Of a stretch of DNA of 64,000 bases, positions 24,888 to 33,785 are shown in pieces. Both the position numbers and the translations under genes were made by a program. The notes beneath the pieces are model-generated. The model was given only the letters and a program-made list of their open reading frames with translations, did not search any database and was not told where the DNA came from. Position 1 is the first letter of the stretch, and each line of letters opens with the position of its first letter. The stretch spans positions 13,961-77,960 of the forward strand of contig CAZCEC010000028.1 in the NCBI GenBank assembly GCA_964497615.1. Reading direction: 5' to 3'. The stretch is from CAZCEC01 sp964497615 (lineage in GTDB: Bacteria; Chloroflexota; Anaerolineae; Anaerolineales; UBA6663).

Positions 24888-26690
24888 ATGGACACCGGCC
24901 ACATCCGCAACTTCTGCATCATCGCGCACATCGACCACGGGAAATCCACCCTGGCCGATCGTTTGCTGCACCTCACCGGCACCGTCTCCGACCGCGACAC
25001 CACCGAGCAGATCCTCGACTCGATGGACCTGGAACGCGAGAAGGGCGTCACCATCAAGGCCTCGGCCGTGCGGATGAGCTACACTGCCGCCGACGGCCAG
25101 CAGTACGAGATGAACCTGATCGACACCCCCGGCCATGTGGACTTCGGCTACGAGGTCTCGCGCGCGCTGGCCGCCTGCGAGGGCGCGGTGCTGGTGGTGG
25201 ATGCCACCCAGGGCATCGAGGCCCAGACCCTCGCCAACCTCTACCTGGCCCTCAACGCCGGGCTGGAAATCATCCCCGTCATCAACAAGATTGACCTGCC
25301 CTCCGCCCGCACCGCCGAGGTGGCCGCCGAAATCGCTTCCCTCCTCGGCGGCGGCGCCGAGGAGGTGCTGGCCATCTCCGCCAAGGAGGGCGCGAACGTG
25401 CCCGCCCTGCTGGAGGCCATCGTGCGCCTCGTGCCCCCGCCGTCCGGCGACACCGAGGCCCCGGTGCGCGCCCTGATCTTTGACTCGCATTACGACCCCT
25501 ACAAGGGCGTCATCGCCTACCTGCGCGTGATGGCGGGGCGCGTGGCAATGGGCCAGCGCTTCCGCCTGATGGCGACCGGCGTGATGGGTGAGCCATTGGA
25601 GATTGGCGTATTCACCCCGGGCCTGACTCCCACAGGCGAATTGAGCGCGGGCGAAGTCGGCTACCTGGCGACCGGCCTTAAGGCGGTACAGGAGTGCCGC
25701 GTGGGCGACACGCTCACGCTGGCCCTCAACCCCACCCCCGAGCCCTTGCCCGGCTACCAGAAGGCCAAGCCTATGGTCTTTGCCGGCCTGTACCCGGTGG
25801 ATGGCGAGGACTACGCCAACCTCAAGGAAGCGCTGGAGAAGCTCCAACTCAACGACGCTTCCCTGGTCTTTGAGCCAGAGACCTCGCAGGCTCTCAACTT
25901 CGGCTTCCGCTGCGGCTTCCTGGGCCTGTTCCATATGGATATCGTCCAGGAGCGCCTGGAACGCGAGTACGATCTGGACATCCTCGCCACCGCCCCCTCG
26001 GTCGAGTATGAAGTCGTGCTCACCAACGGCGAGACCCGCCTGGTGGATTCACCCGCCGACCTGCCCGACGAGTCCACCATCGAGTCCATCCGCGAGCCGT
26101 GGATGCGGATCCAAATCTTCACCCCCGAAACGTATTACGGCACGATTATGGATCTCGTCACGCGGCGGCGCGGCATCTTTATCGAGCAGGACTATCCCGC
26201 GCCCGGCCGCGTGCTGCTCACCTACGATATCCCCCTGGCCGAGCTGATCGTGGATTTCTACGACCACCTCAAGTCGCGCACCCGCGGCTACGCCTCCCTC
26301 GACTATGCCTTCCACAGCTACCGCGAGGAAGACCTGATCAAGATGCAGATTCTGATCAACGAGGAGCCGGTGGACGCGCTGGCGATGATCGTCCACCGCG
26401 AGGAAGCCTACCCCAAGGGCCAAGCGCTGGTGAGCAAGCTCAAGGAGTTGATCCCCAGCCAGCAGTTCGCCATCCCCGTCCAGGCGGCCGGCGGCGGGCG
26501 CATCATCTCGCGGGCCACGGTGCGGGCGCTCAAGAAGGACGTCCTCGCCAAGTGCTACGGCGGCGATATCACCCGCAAGAAGAAACTGCTGGAGCGCCAG
26601 AAGCGCGGCAAGCGCCGCATGAAGATGGTCGGGGCGGTCGAGATCCCGCAGGATGCCTTCATGGCCGTCCTGCGCCTGGGGGATGAATGA
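24888..26690 (+). CDS. lepA: elongation factor 4 (LepA)
   Basis: 600-residue translational GTPase of normal length. G1 AHIDHGKS (13-20), switch II DTPGHVDFGYE and NKID are intact, and the LepA C-terminal domain ends in YGGDITRKKKLLERQKRGKR. EF4 binds ribosomes and can back-translocate or help initiation. A possible -10 TACAAT is at 24826-24831 with no good -35. It is read alone; the opposite-strand glycosyltransferase ends just beyond its stop. Confidence 0.97.
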   Translation: MDTGHIRNFCIIAHIDHGKSTLADRLLHLTGTVSDRDTTEQILDSMDLEREKGVTIKASAVRMSYTAADGQQYEMNLIDTPGHVDFGYEVSRALAACEGAVLVVDATQGIEAQTLANLYLALNAGLEIIPVINKIDLPSARTAEVAAEIASLLGGGAEEVLAISAKEGANVPALLEAIVRLVPPPSGDTEAPVRALIFDSHYDPYKGVIAYLRVMAGRVAMGQRFRLMATGVMGEPLEIGVFTPGLTPTGELSAGEVGYLATGLKAVQECRVGDTLTLALNPTPEPLPGYQKAKPMVFAGLYPVDGEDYANLKEALEKLQLNDASLVFEPETSQALNFGFRCGFLGLFHMDIVQERLEREYDLDILATAPSVEYEVVLTNGETRLVDSPADLPDESTIESIREPWMRIQIFTPETYYGTIMDLVTRRRGIFIEQDYPAPGRVLLTYDIPLAELIVDFYDHLKSRTRGYASLDYAFHSYREEDLIKMQILINEEPVDALAMIVHREEAYPKGQALVSKLKELIPSQQFAIPVQAAGGGRIISRATVRALKKDVLAKCYGGDITRKKKLLERQKRGKRRMKMVGAVEIPQDAFMAVLRLGDE

Positions 26691-26769
26691 CCATCACGGC
26701 CCAATCGTGATCGTGATCAGCCGCTGCTCCCCTTCCGCCGCCAGCATTTCCCCCGGCCCCACCGCCAAA

Positions 26770-29217
26770 TCAAACATATCCATCACCAGCGCATAGTCCC
26801 CCGGCGCTAAATCCGGGGGTGCTCGCGGTGTGCGAGTCGCCCGCGGGCAGATCCGGCGGCGCGTACAGCACCGACTTCGTGACGATCACTTGCCCCGCTT
26901 GCCACAGCCAGGCCGGATACAGCCCCCGGCAGGGGTCGCCCTGATCGGAGGCCAGCACCGTGCCAGGCTGGTCCAGCGCCTCCAGGTTCAACTGGAACCA
27001 CTGCTCATTGGCCGCCGGCCCGTTCACCCGGAAGGTCAATTCAATCTCGATGGCCGCGCCCGGCGCCACCGTGCTGCCCGCAAAGCGATACCCCAGCAGG
27101 CTGGCCGGCCCCCACGCCACCGCATGCGCTGTCGCTGGGCTAGGAATGGGGAAATTCGCGCCCGGCGCCGCATATGCCAGGTTGTAGGGACGCGGCTCAC
27201 CGGTGCGCTCAAAATCCACTATCCCGGCCCAGGGGAACATCTGCCGTAATTCCTCCGGGTTGTAGCGTAAATTGGCCGGCAGGAAGGTGAAGGCATACCC
27301 GTCCGCGGCGCCCTCAGGTGGAAAGACCACGCAGCCCGTGTCGTGAAAGTCGTTCTCGAATGCCGCCCACAGCGCATCCAGCGGCTGCACCGGCGGCAGG
27401 TCTGGCGGCACGTAGTACGCGAAGATCGGGTCTGGCATCCAGATGTTGTCAAGCACGCGGCCAGCAGCGGGCGCGAGGCTCAGGTTTGTGCCCACTTGCT
27501 CGCCGTGATAAATCCCCACCGGCCAAGCATTGGTTTCGCAGAAGGGCACCAGGGTGTTCAGGTCTTCGGCGCGCTGGCCCACAATGACCTTATTGATCGG
27601 CGCGATGGTATTGGGCGCAAAGCACTCGAGGTAGCCTTCCGGAGGCAAGCGGTCGTGCGCCATCACACGCGGCCGGGCCGGGTCCAGCGGGTTGCGGGCA
27701 ATCGCCAGGTCGTTCAGCCCGTGCCGGTCGATGATGGCGACCGTGGGCAGCACCCACCCAATCGCTCCCACCGCACCCTCCATGCGCACCGCCTCCACCA
27801 GCGGGCTTAGCAGCAACCCCGCCTCGCGCGGCGGCAGGCTCGCCAGTTGCGACTCCGCGAATACCTTGTGCTCTTGATGCCGAATGCCCACGGCCCGCTC
27901 GATCAGCCAAGCCTGCGCTGAGTCGAACACGCCCACGTAAGAGCGCACCGGCGCCGGGAATCGATCCGCAGTCGGCACGAACATTGACAGCGTCTCAAGC
28001 CGCGTCGTCAGCGATTGGCTGGCGGCCCAATGCACCCACGGGATCGGCAGCGACGCCGCCAGGCTGAAGCCCATCACCCCCAACGCCACCGCCGGTCGCG
28101 CCGCCATCGCATTCAACAGCCACACGAGTGACACCCACAGCAGCGGCACCAGGTGGCTGTAGACTCGGTACTCGAAGTGATCGCCGCCGATGATGACCGT
28201 GTAGTAGGCAAAATGCCCGACCAACGTCACCATCGCGACGAGCCGTGCCAAGTCGGGGCGACGAAGCATCCGCCCTAGCATCGCCGCGACCTCACGCCCG
28301 CTTCCGGCGGATGCTTCGCCCTTTCCCCGCCGCATCAGCCACCGGATTGNNNNNNNNNNCGAATACTCGATGATGAACGAAAGCAGATACCGCACGCCGC
28401 TCTCCGGCCACGGCCCAGTCTCCTTGGCCACATAGGTATTGGGCAGCCAGGCACCATAGGTCGCATGCCGCCACAGCAGATGCCCGATGACCGCCGCGAA
28501 CGGCGCCAGCGCCAGCACATAGGGGCGCAGCGTCTGCCAACGCCCCCTCTGCCTCCCAGCTTTGCCGGCGGTGAGTGCTTCAGCCGGCCGCCCAGCCAGC
28601 ACCACGCCAACCCAGACCACCCCCGTCGCCGCGCAGAACAGCAAACCATCCGGCCGCGTCAGCGCCATCAGCGCCGCCGCACCCACCAGCAGCGCCAGCC
28701 ACCTCGCGACCCCTGCCGGCCTCGCTACGGCCACAAACACCCAACCTGTCAGCCAGAAGTTGAACATGGCCGTTTCCAGCCCCGACGACGTCCAGGCCAG
28801 AAACGTGCGATTGGACAGCGCACCAAGCAGCACCAGCGCCAGCAGCGCCAGCCGATAGCGTTCCAGCGCTGGGGTCAATCGCGTCCGCCACACCAGCGCC
28901 GCCGTCAGCAGCAGCGTGCCGGCCGCAAATGCCAAAGAGATCGGGTTCGCGGCCTCGGGCGGCGCGATCCCCGTCAAACGCCACACGCCATCCAGCAGCG
29001 CCACCCACAAGAAGCTCGTGTAGCCCTCGACCGGCTTGAACGGTGGCGCGTTCCACACGTAGCCGTAGCCCAGCCGGCTGTTGCTTATGTACCGGAAAGC
29101 GATGTAGGCATCGTCGGTCAGGAACCAAAACAGCCGCCAGCCCGCGTACAGGCCGGCGGCGGCCAGCAGCAGCACAACCGCCAGTCCGAGGGTGCGTTGA
29201 AAGGAAGCGCGGGGCAC
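26770..29217 (-). CDS. GT-C membrane glycosyltransferase (AftB-like), C-terminus frameshifted, gap inside
   Basis: About 815 residues from GTG 29217. Many membrane helices; the first loop carries FLTDDAYIAFRYISNS and VEGYTSFLWVALL, the pattern of AftB-like GT-C enzymes that use polyprenyl-phosphate sugars on the outer membrane face. The C-terminal half is a soluble beta-rich domain. Ten N at 28350-28359 break the middle. Near 26800-26850 the frame shifts: the shown frame ends SAGGLCAGDGYV, whereas the +1 frame runs on as DLAPGDYALVMDMFDLAVG... to ITITIGP and a stop at 26694, just after lepA. That continuation looks like the true end. The partner GT-C gene is divergent. Confidence 0.75.
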   Translation of the reverse strand: MPRASFQRTLGLAVVLLLAAAGLYAGWRLFWFLTDDAYIAFRYISNSRLGYGYVWNAPPFKPVEGYTSFLWVALLDGVWRLTGIAPPEAANPISLAFAAGTLLLTAALVWRTRLTPALERYRLALLALVLLGALSNRTFLAWTSSGLETAMFNFWLTGWVFVAVARPAGVARWLALLVGAAALMALTRPDGLLFCAATGVVWVGVVLAGRPAEALTAGKAGRQRGRWQTLRPYVLALAPFAAVIGHLLWRHATYGAWLPNTYVAKETGPWPESGVRYLLSFIIEYSXXXXIRWLMRRGKGEASAGSGREVAAMLGRMLRRPDLARLVAMVTLVGHFAYYTVIIGGDHFEYRVYSHLVPLLWVSLVWLLNAMAARPAVALGVMGFSLAASLPIPWVHWAASQSLTTRLETLSMFVPTADRFPAPVRSYVGVFDSAQAWLIERAVGIRHQEHKVFAESQLASLPPREAGLLLSPLVEAVRMEGAVGAIGWVLPTVAIIDRHGLNDLAIARNPLDPARPRVMAHDRLPPEGYLECFAPNTIAPINKVIVGQRAEDLNTLVPFCETNAWPVGIYHGEQVGTNLSLAPAAGRVLDNIWMPDPIFAYYVPPDLPPVQPLDALWAAFENDFHDTGCVVFPPEGAADGYAFTFLPANLRYNPEELRQMFPWAGIVDFERTGEPRPYNLAYAAPGANFPIPSPATAHAVAWGPASLLGYRFAGSTVAPGAAIEIELTFRVNGPAANEQWFQLNLEALDQPGTVLASDQGDPCRGLYPAWLWQAGQVIVTKSVLYAPPDLPAGDSHTASTPGFSAGGLCAGDGYV
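28350..28359. other. assembly gap (10 N)
   Basis: Ten N inside the GT-C gene. The frame is open on both sides but the real gap length is unknown, so residues are missing from a membrane region. Confidence 0.9.
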
Positions 29218-29223
29218 GGGCGC

Positions 29224-29229
29224 ATTTTA
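29224..29229 (-). promoter_or_regulatory. leaderless -10 of the AftB-like gene
   Basis: TAAAAT on the minus strand is 6 nt upstream of GTG 29217, which supports that start and a leaderless mRNA. No convincing -35. Confidence 0.45.
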
Positions 29230-29251
29230 CCGTGGAACCCGGAGGGCAAGG

Positions 29252-29257
29252 TACAAT
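29252..29257 (+). promoter_or_regulatory. near-leaderless -10 of the GT39-like gene
   Basis: TACAAT lies 9 nt before ATG 29267, implying a leader of at most 2-3 nt. It is divergent from the -10 at 29224-29229; the two genes share a 49-nt gap. Confidence 0.45.
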
Positions 29258-29266
29258 GGCGGCCTC

Positions 29267-31188
29267 ATGGCACGTCGCCCGCAACCGCGGCCCACCCGCC
29301 TGCTCCCCGGCCTGCTGCTTGGGCACATGCTGCTGGGCCTGCTCTACCATCTCGCCACCCCNNNNNNNNNNCCGACGAGGATGGGCACTACCTGTTCGTG
29401 CGCTACCTCCAGGTGCATCGCGCCCTGCCCGTGCAGACCCTGGACGCCAACGCTGCCCGCGCCCATCACCCCCCGCTCTATCACCTGCTGGCCGCCGCCC
29501 TCACCGCCTGGGTGCCGGTCGAGGGCGGAGCCGACCGCATCGACATGCAGCCCAACCCCAAGGTCTGGTTCCGTTACGACGACCCCGAGCCAGACAACAA
29601 GTCTATGTGGGTGCACTACGGCCCGGAGGAACGCTGGCCCTATGCTGGCCAGGCGCTTGTCATCCACGTCGTGCGGCTCATCTCGCTGGCATTTTCCACC
29701 CTCGGCGTCCTGTTCACCTACCTGGCCGCGCGTCCACTGCGCCCCGGCATCGCGGGCGAGCGCCTGGCCCTGCTGGCCGCTGCCCTGGTCGCCTTTCACC
29801 CCATGCTGCTCTTTATGAGCGGCGTGGTGCAAAATAACACCACCGCCATCGCCTCCAGCGCCGCGGTGCTATATGCCCTCAGCCTCGGCCTCCGGCCAGC
29901 CGGCTTCCGTCTACGATTGTGGATTGTTATTGGTCTGCTGCTGGCGGTGGGCATCCTGCTCCAGGTGAGCGCCCTGGCGCTGGCTGCGCCCATCGGCCTG
30001 GCCCTGCTGTACGAAACCTGGCGCACCCGCCGCTGGCACGTGCTCGTCACCGGCGGGCTGGCGGTTGGCGTGCCTGTCCTGGCCCTCACCGGTTGGTGGT
30101 TCCTCCGCAACCTGGACCTGTACGGCGACCTTACCGGCAACCGCATCATCGCCGCGCTGTGGTGCTGCGACCCGATCCGGCCCTGGCCTGCGTTTCGCTT
30201 GTTCCTCACCGGTCTGCTCGGCCGCTTTGGCCAGGGGTTGATGATCACTTACCCCCCCGTCGCCTACTACTTCGCGGGCGCTCTGGCACTCTTCGCCCTG
30301 GCCGGCTGGGCCTGGGCCGCGCTCTTTCGCACCCAGCTCAGAACCGCCGCCGCGACCGCGTCCTCCCCCGCCGCTCCTTCCTCCTTCGATAACATGTCAT
30401 TCCGAGCCGCGCCTCCTGTGCGCGGCGAGGAATCTGCTCTCCCCTCCGTCCCCCGCCCATCCCCTATCTCCCCCACCCTCATCCTGTGGGGCTTGCACCT
30501 CGCTGCCTTCCTGGCCGTGTCGCTGGCGCTCCTCCACTATGCCCTCACCGTCATCCCCGGCGTGTCCGGGCGCTACCTCTTTCCTGCCTTCCCCTCCATG
30601 GCCATTATCCTGGCTGGCGGCTGGCTCAACTGGTTTCGCCCTCGCTGGCAATCCTTCGCCGCCACCACCGCGGGCGCACTAATGCTTCTCGCGGCGCTCT
30701 ACGGCCTGTACGGGCTGCTCATTCCCACCTACCGTATCCCCCCACCGCCCAGCGCATCCGAGCTGCGCGCCATGACCCCCCTCGACGCCAACCTGGGCGA
30801 CACCGCCCGCGTGCTGGGCTACAAGGTCAGCGGCGACGCCGTGCGCCCCGGCGACACGCTCGTGGTCACGCTCTACTGGCAGCCCCTCTCGCGCACCGAC
30901 GTGCCTTACACTATCTTTGTCCATCTGTCCGACCCGGCCCTGGGGCCCCTCGCGCAGAAGGACACCTACCCCGGCCTGGGCAATTACGCCACCACGGTCT
31001 GGGATGTTGGTCGTTCGTTCGTAGACACCTATCGCTTGCCCATTCCTCCCGATGCGCCTGAGGGTCCGGCCAGCCTGGTGGTGGGTTTATATAACGAAGC
31101 AACAGGGACGAGGCTAACGGTGGCGGGAGCTAACGCGGGTGCAGATGGATTTGCGATCGTACAGGAGATTATGATCGGGGGGCGCTAG
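29267..31188 (+). CDS. GT39-like membrane glycosyltransferase, interrupted by an assembly gap
   Basis: About 640 residues from ATG 29267. MARRPQPRPTRLLPGLLLG begins a membrane helix, then ten N at 29362-29371 intervene. After the gap DEDGHYLFVRYLQ and HHPPLYHLLAAAL are the catalytic-loop pattern of ArnT/PMT-like GT-C enzymes. Before and after the gap the frames differ by one, so the real gap is not 10 nt (length 2 modulo 3 would restore the frame). About ten more helices follow, then a soluble beta domain ending near 31188 (DTLVVTLYWQPL...). A dispersed repeat is inserted in-frame at 30395-30439. It pairs divergently with the AftB-like gene. Confidence 0.8.
29362..29371. other. assembly gap (10 N)
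   Basis: Ten N just before the first catalytic loop of the GT39-like protein; they replace the residues normally forming the PP-x-E-x-PDE type motif. Confidence 0.9.
30395..30439. repeat. dispersed imperfect palindrome (TGTCATTCCGAG...CGAGGAATCT)
   Basis: TGTCATTCCGAG at the left and CGAGGAATCT at the right, with GC-rich arms between (CCGCGCC / GGCGCGG-like), match a repeat type often scattered in environmental bacterial genomes. It lies inside the GT39-like gene between two membrane segments and adds an in-frame, Ser/Pro-rich linker. Only one copy is seen in this window. Confidence 0.5.
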
Positions 31189-31212
31189 CGCGTGGGGGAG
31201 GCCGCCGCGCTG

Positions 31213-31749
31213 CTAGACAGACATTACCCACAGTTCCGGCGCCCCCACGTTCAGCCGCACGTCAATCGTCTTGAGCTTATCCTTGCGCTCGGCCTCGATG
31301 GTCAGCACGATGAACTCCGCCACCTGCCGCGCCTCTGCCGGAAGCAACGTGCAGCCCGCCAGTGTTCCCGCCGGGCCGGGCGTCAGTGCGGGCTGTTGCC
31401 GCGTCAGCCGCGCGCCCACGTCCTCCAGTTCCCGTAGTGGGCAGGTGTAGGCCGGCACGAACAGCCGGACCGGGTTGCGCCACAACTCGTCGGCCCCGCC
31501 TCGGCCCGAATAACTCTCGCGCCGCGCAATCTCCACGGTCCCGTTGAACACCCACATCGGCCGCCCCGGCTGGCCGGACTGCCCCCGGCCTGCCGCCCAG
31601 TTGACGCCCAGTGGCACCAGTTCGGTCTCCGTCAGCAGCAGCCCGCGCCCGCAGGTAGCGCACACCCACGCTACCTCGTCTTCCTCCGCTGGGATGGGTG
31701 TGCTGCACTGGATACACTTCAGGAGCACCAGCTCCACGCTGCTCGTCAT
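31213..31749 (-). CDS. zinc-ribbon protein of a three-gene module (third gene)
   Basis: 178 residues from ATG 31749, overlapping the previous stop by 4 nt. The N-terminus holds a treble-clef-like ribbon, CIQC at residues about 12-15 and CATC about 19 residues later. The rest (WVFNGTVEIARRESYSG..., RLFVPAYTCPLREL..., CTLLPAEARQVAEFIVLTIEAE) is soluble alpha/beta with no membrane segment. I recognise no family. It is probably the soluble partner of the two membrane zinc-ribbon proteins upstream in the same operon. Confidence 0.65.
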   Translation of the reverse strand: MTSSVELVLLKCIQCSTPIPAEEDEVAWVCATCGRGLLLTETELVPLGVNWAAGRGQSGQPGRPMWVFNGTVEIARRESYSGRGGADELWRNPVRLFVPAYTCPLRELEDVGARLTRQQPALTPGPAGTLAGCTLLPAEARQVAEFIVLTIEAERKDKLKTIDVRLNVGAPELWVMSV

Positions 31750-32816
31750 CGGCTGCCTCCCCCCGGACCACGCAACTGCCGCTCCACGTCGCGCACATTC
31801 TCCAGCGCCTCGCTGATCGGGGCCAGCACTCCCGCCGGGCCTTTCGCCCCAATCGCCTTGCGCGCGCGGCCCGTCCGGTGCTCGATCTCCTCGCCCCACC
31901 GGAACAGCTTGTACCCGCCCGCGATCAGGGCCGCGCCCACCGCCAGCGGGATCAGCAGCAGGCCCAGCGTGTCGTCGTCGCTGCTGTTGGCCACAATGGC
32001 CAGCGCCAGCGCTGTTCCATCCACCAGGATGAATGATCCCAGCGCCGTCCCGCCCAGCAGCATCAGGGCCCGATAGTATATGTTGCCCGGGGCCTTGCCA
32101 TACAACACTTTGCCGTTGAAGCCATCCACCACCACCTGGTAGGCGCGCTTGCGATAGGTGTAGCGCGCAACCCACAGCGGGTAATATACCAGCGAGAATG
32201 CCTGCCGCAAGTAGCGCAGGATCACCTGTCCAATCCGGTCCAGCCCGCCCCGCGTACGCGCATGCTGATCCCAAGTCTTGGCCGCCGCGTCGCTGGCGTC
32301 GGTCGTCGAGCCGGTCGGCTCAAACACCATGCCCTCGGCGTGCAGCGCGTCCGGGTCATAGGCCGCGAACTTCACCCCCGCCAGCCCGATGCTGTCCACC
32401 CCAAACTCGGCCACGTCCCCGGCCGCGCCCGTCCACTCCACATCCTCCATCAATTGCACTTCGCGCGGGTCGTAGCGCGTGCTGTCACCGGACTTCACCC
32501 GCTTCTGCCCAAAGATCCACCCGGCCAGCATCGCCTGTGCCCGCCAATATGGCAGATAAGCCAGGAACACCTCGCTGATCTCAGCCTTGCGCGTCAGGTC
32601 CATCGCGCGGTTGAACCCGCCCCAAAAGCCCCGCACCGCGCTCACCGCCCGGTCGCGGTCCACCCGCCGCGCCACCTGGTAGCGCGCCACCCCGCGCTCA
32701 CCGCGCACCAGCGACCGCGCCTGGCAGTACGGGCACTTGACGATGCGCTGCCCCTCGCGGATCGATAGGATGCCGGAGCAGTTGGGACACGCCAATCCGG
32801 TGATAACGTCAGCCAT
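31746..32816 (-). CDS. zinc-ribbon membrane protein (second gene of the module)
   Basis: 356 residues from ATG 32816. The ribbon CPNC...CPYCQARSLV (residues about 10-33) is followed by a cytoplasmic-looking region (RYQVARRVDRDRAVSAVRGFWGGFNRAMDLTRKAEISEVFLAYLPYW) that matches the corresponding part of the first gene (WSLARTVTPEAAAANLRRWM...DLDRKAKVTASTFEYFPVWY), so the two are paralogues. Two membrane helices near residues 250-310 and an amphipathic C-terminal helix follow. The start is 2 nt after the first gene's stop. Confidence 0.7.
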   Translation of the reverse strand: MADVITGLACPNCSGILSIREGQRIVKCPYCQARSLVRGERGVARYQVARRVDRDRAVSAVRGFWGGFNRAMDLTRKAEISEVFLAYLPYWRAQAMLAGWIFGQKRVKSGDSTRYDPREVQLMEDVEWTGAAGDVAEFGVDSIGLAGVKFAAYDPDALHAEGMVFEPTGSTTDASDAAAKTWDQHARTRGGLDRIGQVILRYLRQAFSLVYYPLWVARYTYRKRAYQVVVDGFNGKVLYGKAPGNIYYRALMLLGGTALGSFILVDGTALALAIVANSSDDDTLGLLLIPLAVGAALIAGGYKLFRWGEEIEHRTGRARKAIGAKGPAGVLAPISEALENVRDVERQLRGPGGGSR

Positions 32817-32818
32817 GC

Positions 32819-33646
32819 TTACACTTTCGCCGAGACCCAGGCGGCCAGCGCGAACACTGGGATGGCGAACGCCGCGCCGCCCACCAGGCACGCCCCCAGC
32901 CCCGCGAACATGCCCGCGCTGTCGCCTAGGGCCAGCCCGATGAGAGGAAAGGTGCTCAACACCAGATATCCCAGGGTAGCGAAGGCCGCCACCATCAGGT
33001 ACGGCGCCTCCGCCTTGGCTGGGAACAGGTTGGCAAACACCTTGCCCGACGCCCCCTCCACCATCGCCGTGAACGACTTGCCCCCGAACTCGTACTTGAA
33101 GATGTACACTGGTAGATGCACCAGCGCCGCCTCCGCCACCTGCTCCGCCGCTACCCCGCGCCCCGCCAGCCACTGCATCATGGCTGGGAACGGCACCGTG
33201 GGCGCCACTGCCTCCGCGTCAAGCGCCGGGTCGTACTTCTGCAAATCACCCGCCGGGATGGCCAGCGACTTGATCTCGCTGATGGAGATGGCCGCCGCCG
33301 GCTCCAGATACACCTGCTCCTTGCCGCCCGGCGTGCGCGCCTTGCAGTACCACACCGGAAAGTACTCGAATGTGCTGGCCGTGACCTTCGCCTTGCGGTC
33401 CAGGTCCTTTACCGTGTCGTTGCCCGCCATCCACCGGCGCAGGTTGGCGGCGGCGGCCTCGGGCGTCACCGTGCGCGCCAGCGACCAGTGAAAGACAACC
33501 TTGCTCTTGTCGAGATAGACCGAGGACGAGCAGTACGGGCAGATAAGGAACAACTGCCCTTCGCCGGGGTGCAGCACCCCGCCGCATTGGGCGCAGCGGA
33601 TATCGGCGGCAGGTATCGCGGAGACCGCGGGGTTGGTCGCATTCAT
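32819..33646 (-). CDS. zinc-ribbon membrane protein (first gene of the module)
   Basis: 275 residues. The N-terminal ribbon is CAQC...CPYCSSSVYL (about 18-45); a soluble region with AAAISISEIKSLAIPAGDLQKYDP and the strand PVYIFKYEFGGKSFTAMVEGASGKVF follows; then three C-terminal membrane helices (about 195-275). A TATAAT -10 12 nt upstream gives a leader of only a few nt. The function is unknown. The layout suggests membrane-bound sensors or scaffolds with zinc ribbons on the cytoplasmic side. Confidence 0.7.
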   Translation of the reverse strand: MNATNPAVSAIPAADIRCAQCGGVLHPGEGQLFLICPYCSSSVYLDKSKVVFHWSLARTVTPEAAAANLRRWMAGNDTVKDLDRKAKVTASTFEYFPVWYCKARTPGGKEQVYLEPAAAISISEIKSLAIPAGDLQKYDPALDAEAVAPTVPFPAMMQWLAGRGVAAEQVAEAALVHLPVYIFKYEFGGKSFTAMVEGASGKVFANLFPAKAEAPYLMVAAFATLGYLVLSTFPLIGLALGDSAGMFAGLGACLVGGAAFAIPVFALAAWVSAKV

Positions 33647-33658
33647 AGTGGTTGCCCA

Positions 33659-33664
33659 ATTATA
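33659..33664 (-). promoter_or_regulatory. -10 of the zinc-ribbon operon
   Basis: Perfect TATAAT on the minus strand, 12 nt before ATG 33646. No -35 at standard distance was found. Confidence 0.5.
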
Positions 33665-33732
33665 CCGTCTCCCATCCGGCGCGCCCGGCGCGTCAACCGC
33701 CGCGTAGGGTGCGCGGCGCCTTACCAGAATGC

Positions 33733-33757
33733 AAAAACGCCGCCCAGGCGGCGGCGT
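33733..33757 (-). terminator. intrinsic terminator of the helical paralogue gene
   Basis: On the minus strand ACGCCGCC and GGCGGCGT (33757-33737) form an 8-bp stem with a 5-nt loop followed by TTTTT, 29 nt past the stop of the gene at 33786. Confidence 0.8.
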
Positions 33758-33785
33758 CTTGCGAGAGTGTGTGTCCGGCAGGGCG

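Noticed and set aside
28465..29266. Plus-strand open frame continuous with the GT39-like gene on its left
   Set aside because: It lies over the AftB-like gene on the other strand and gives a Gln/Arg/Pro-rich sequence. The start at 29267 follows a -10 and begins a proper membrane protein.
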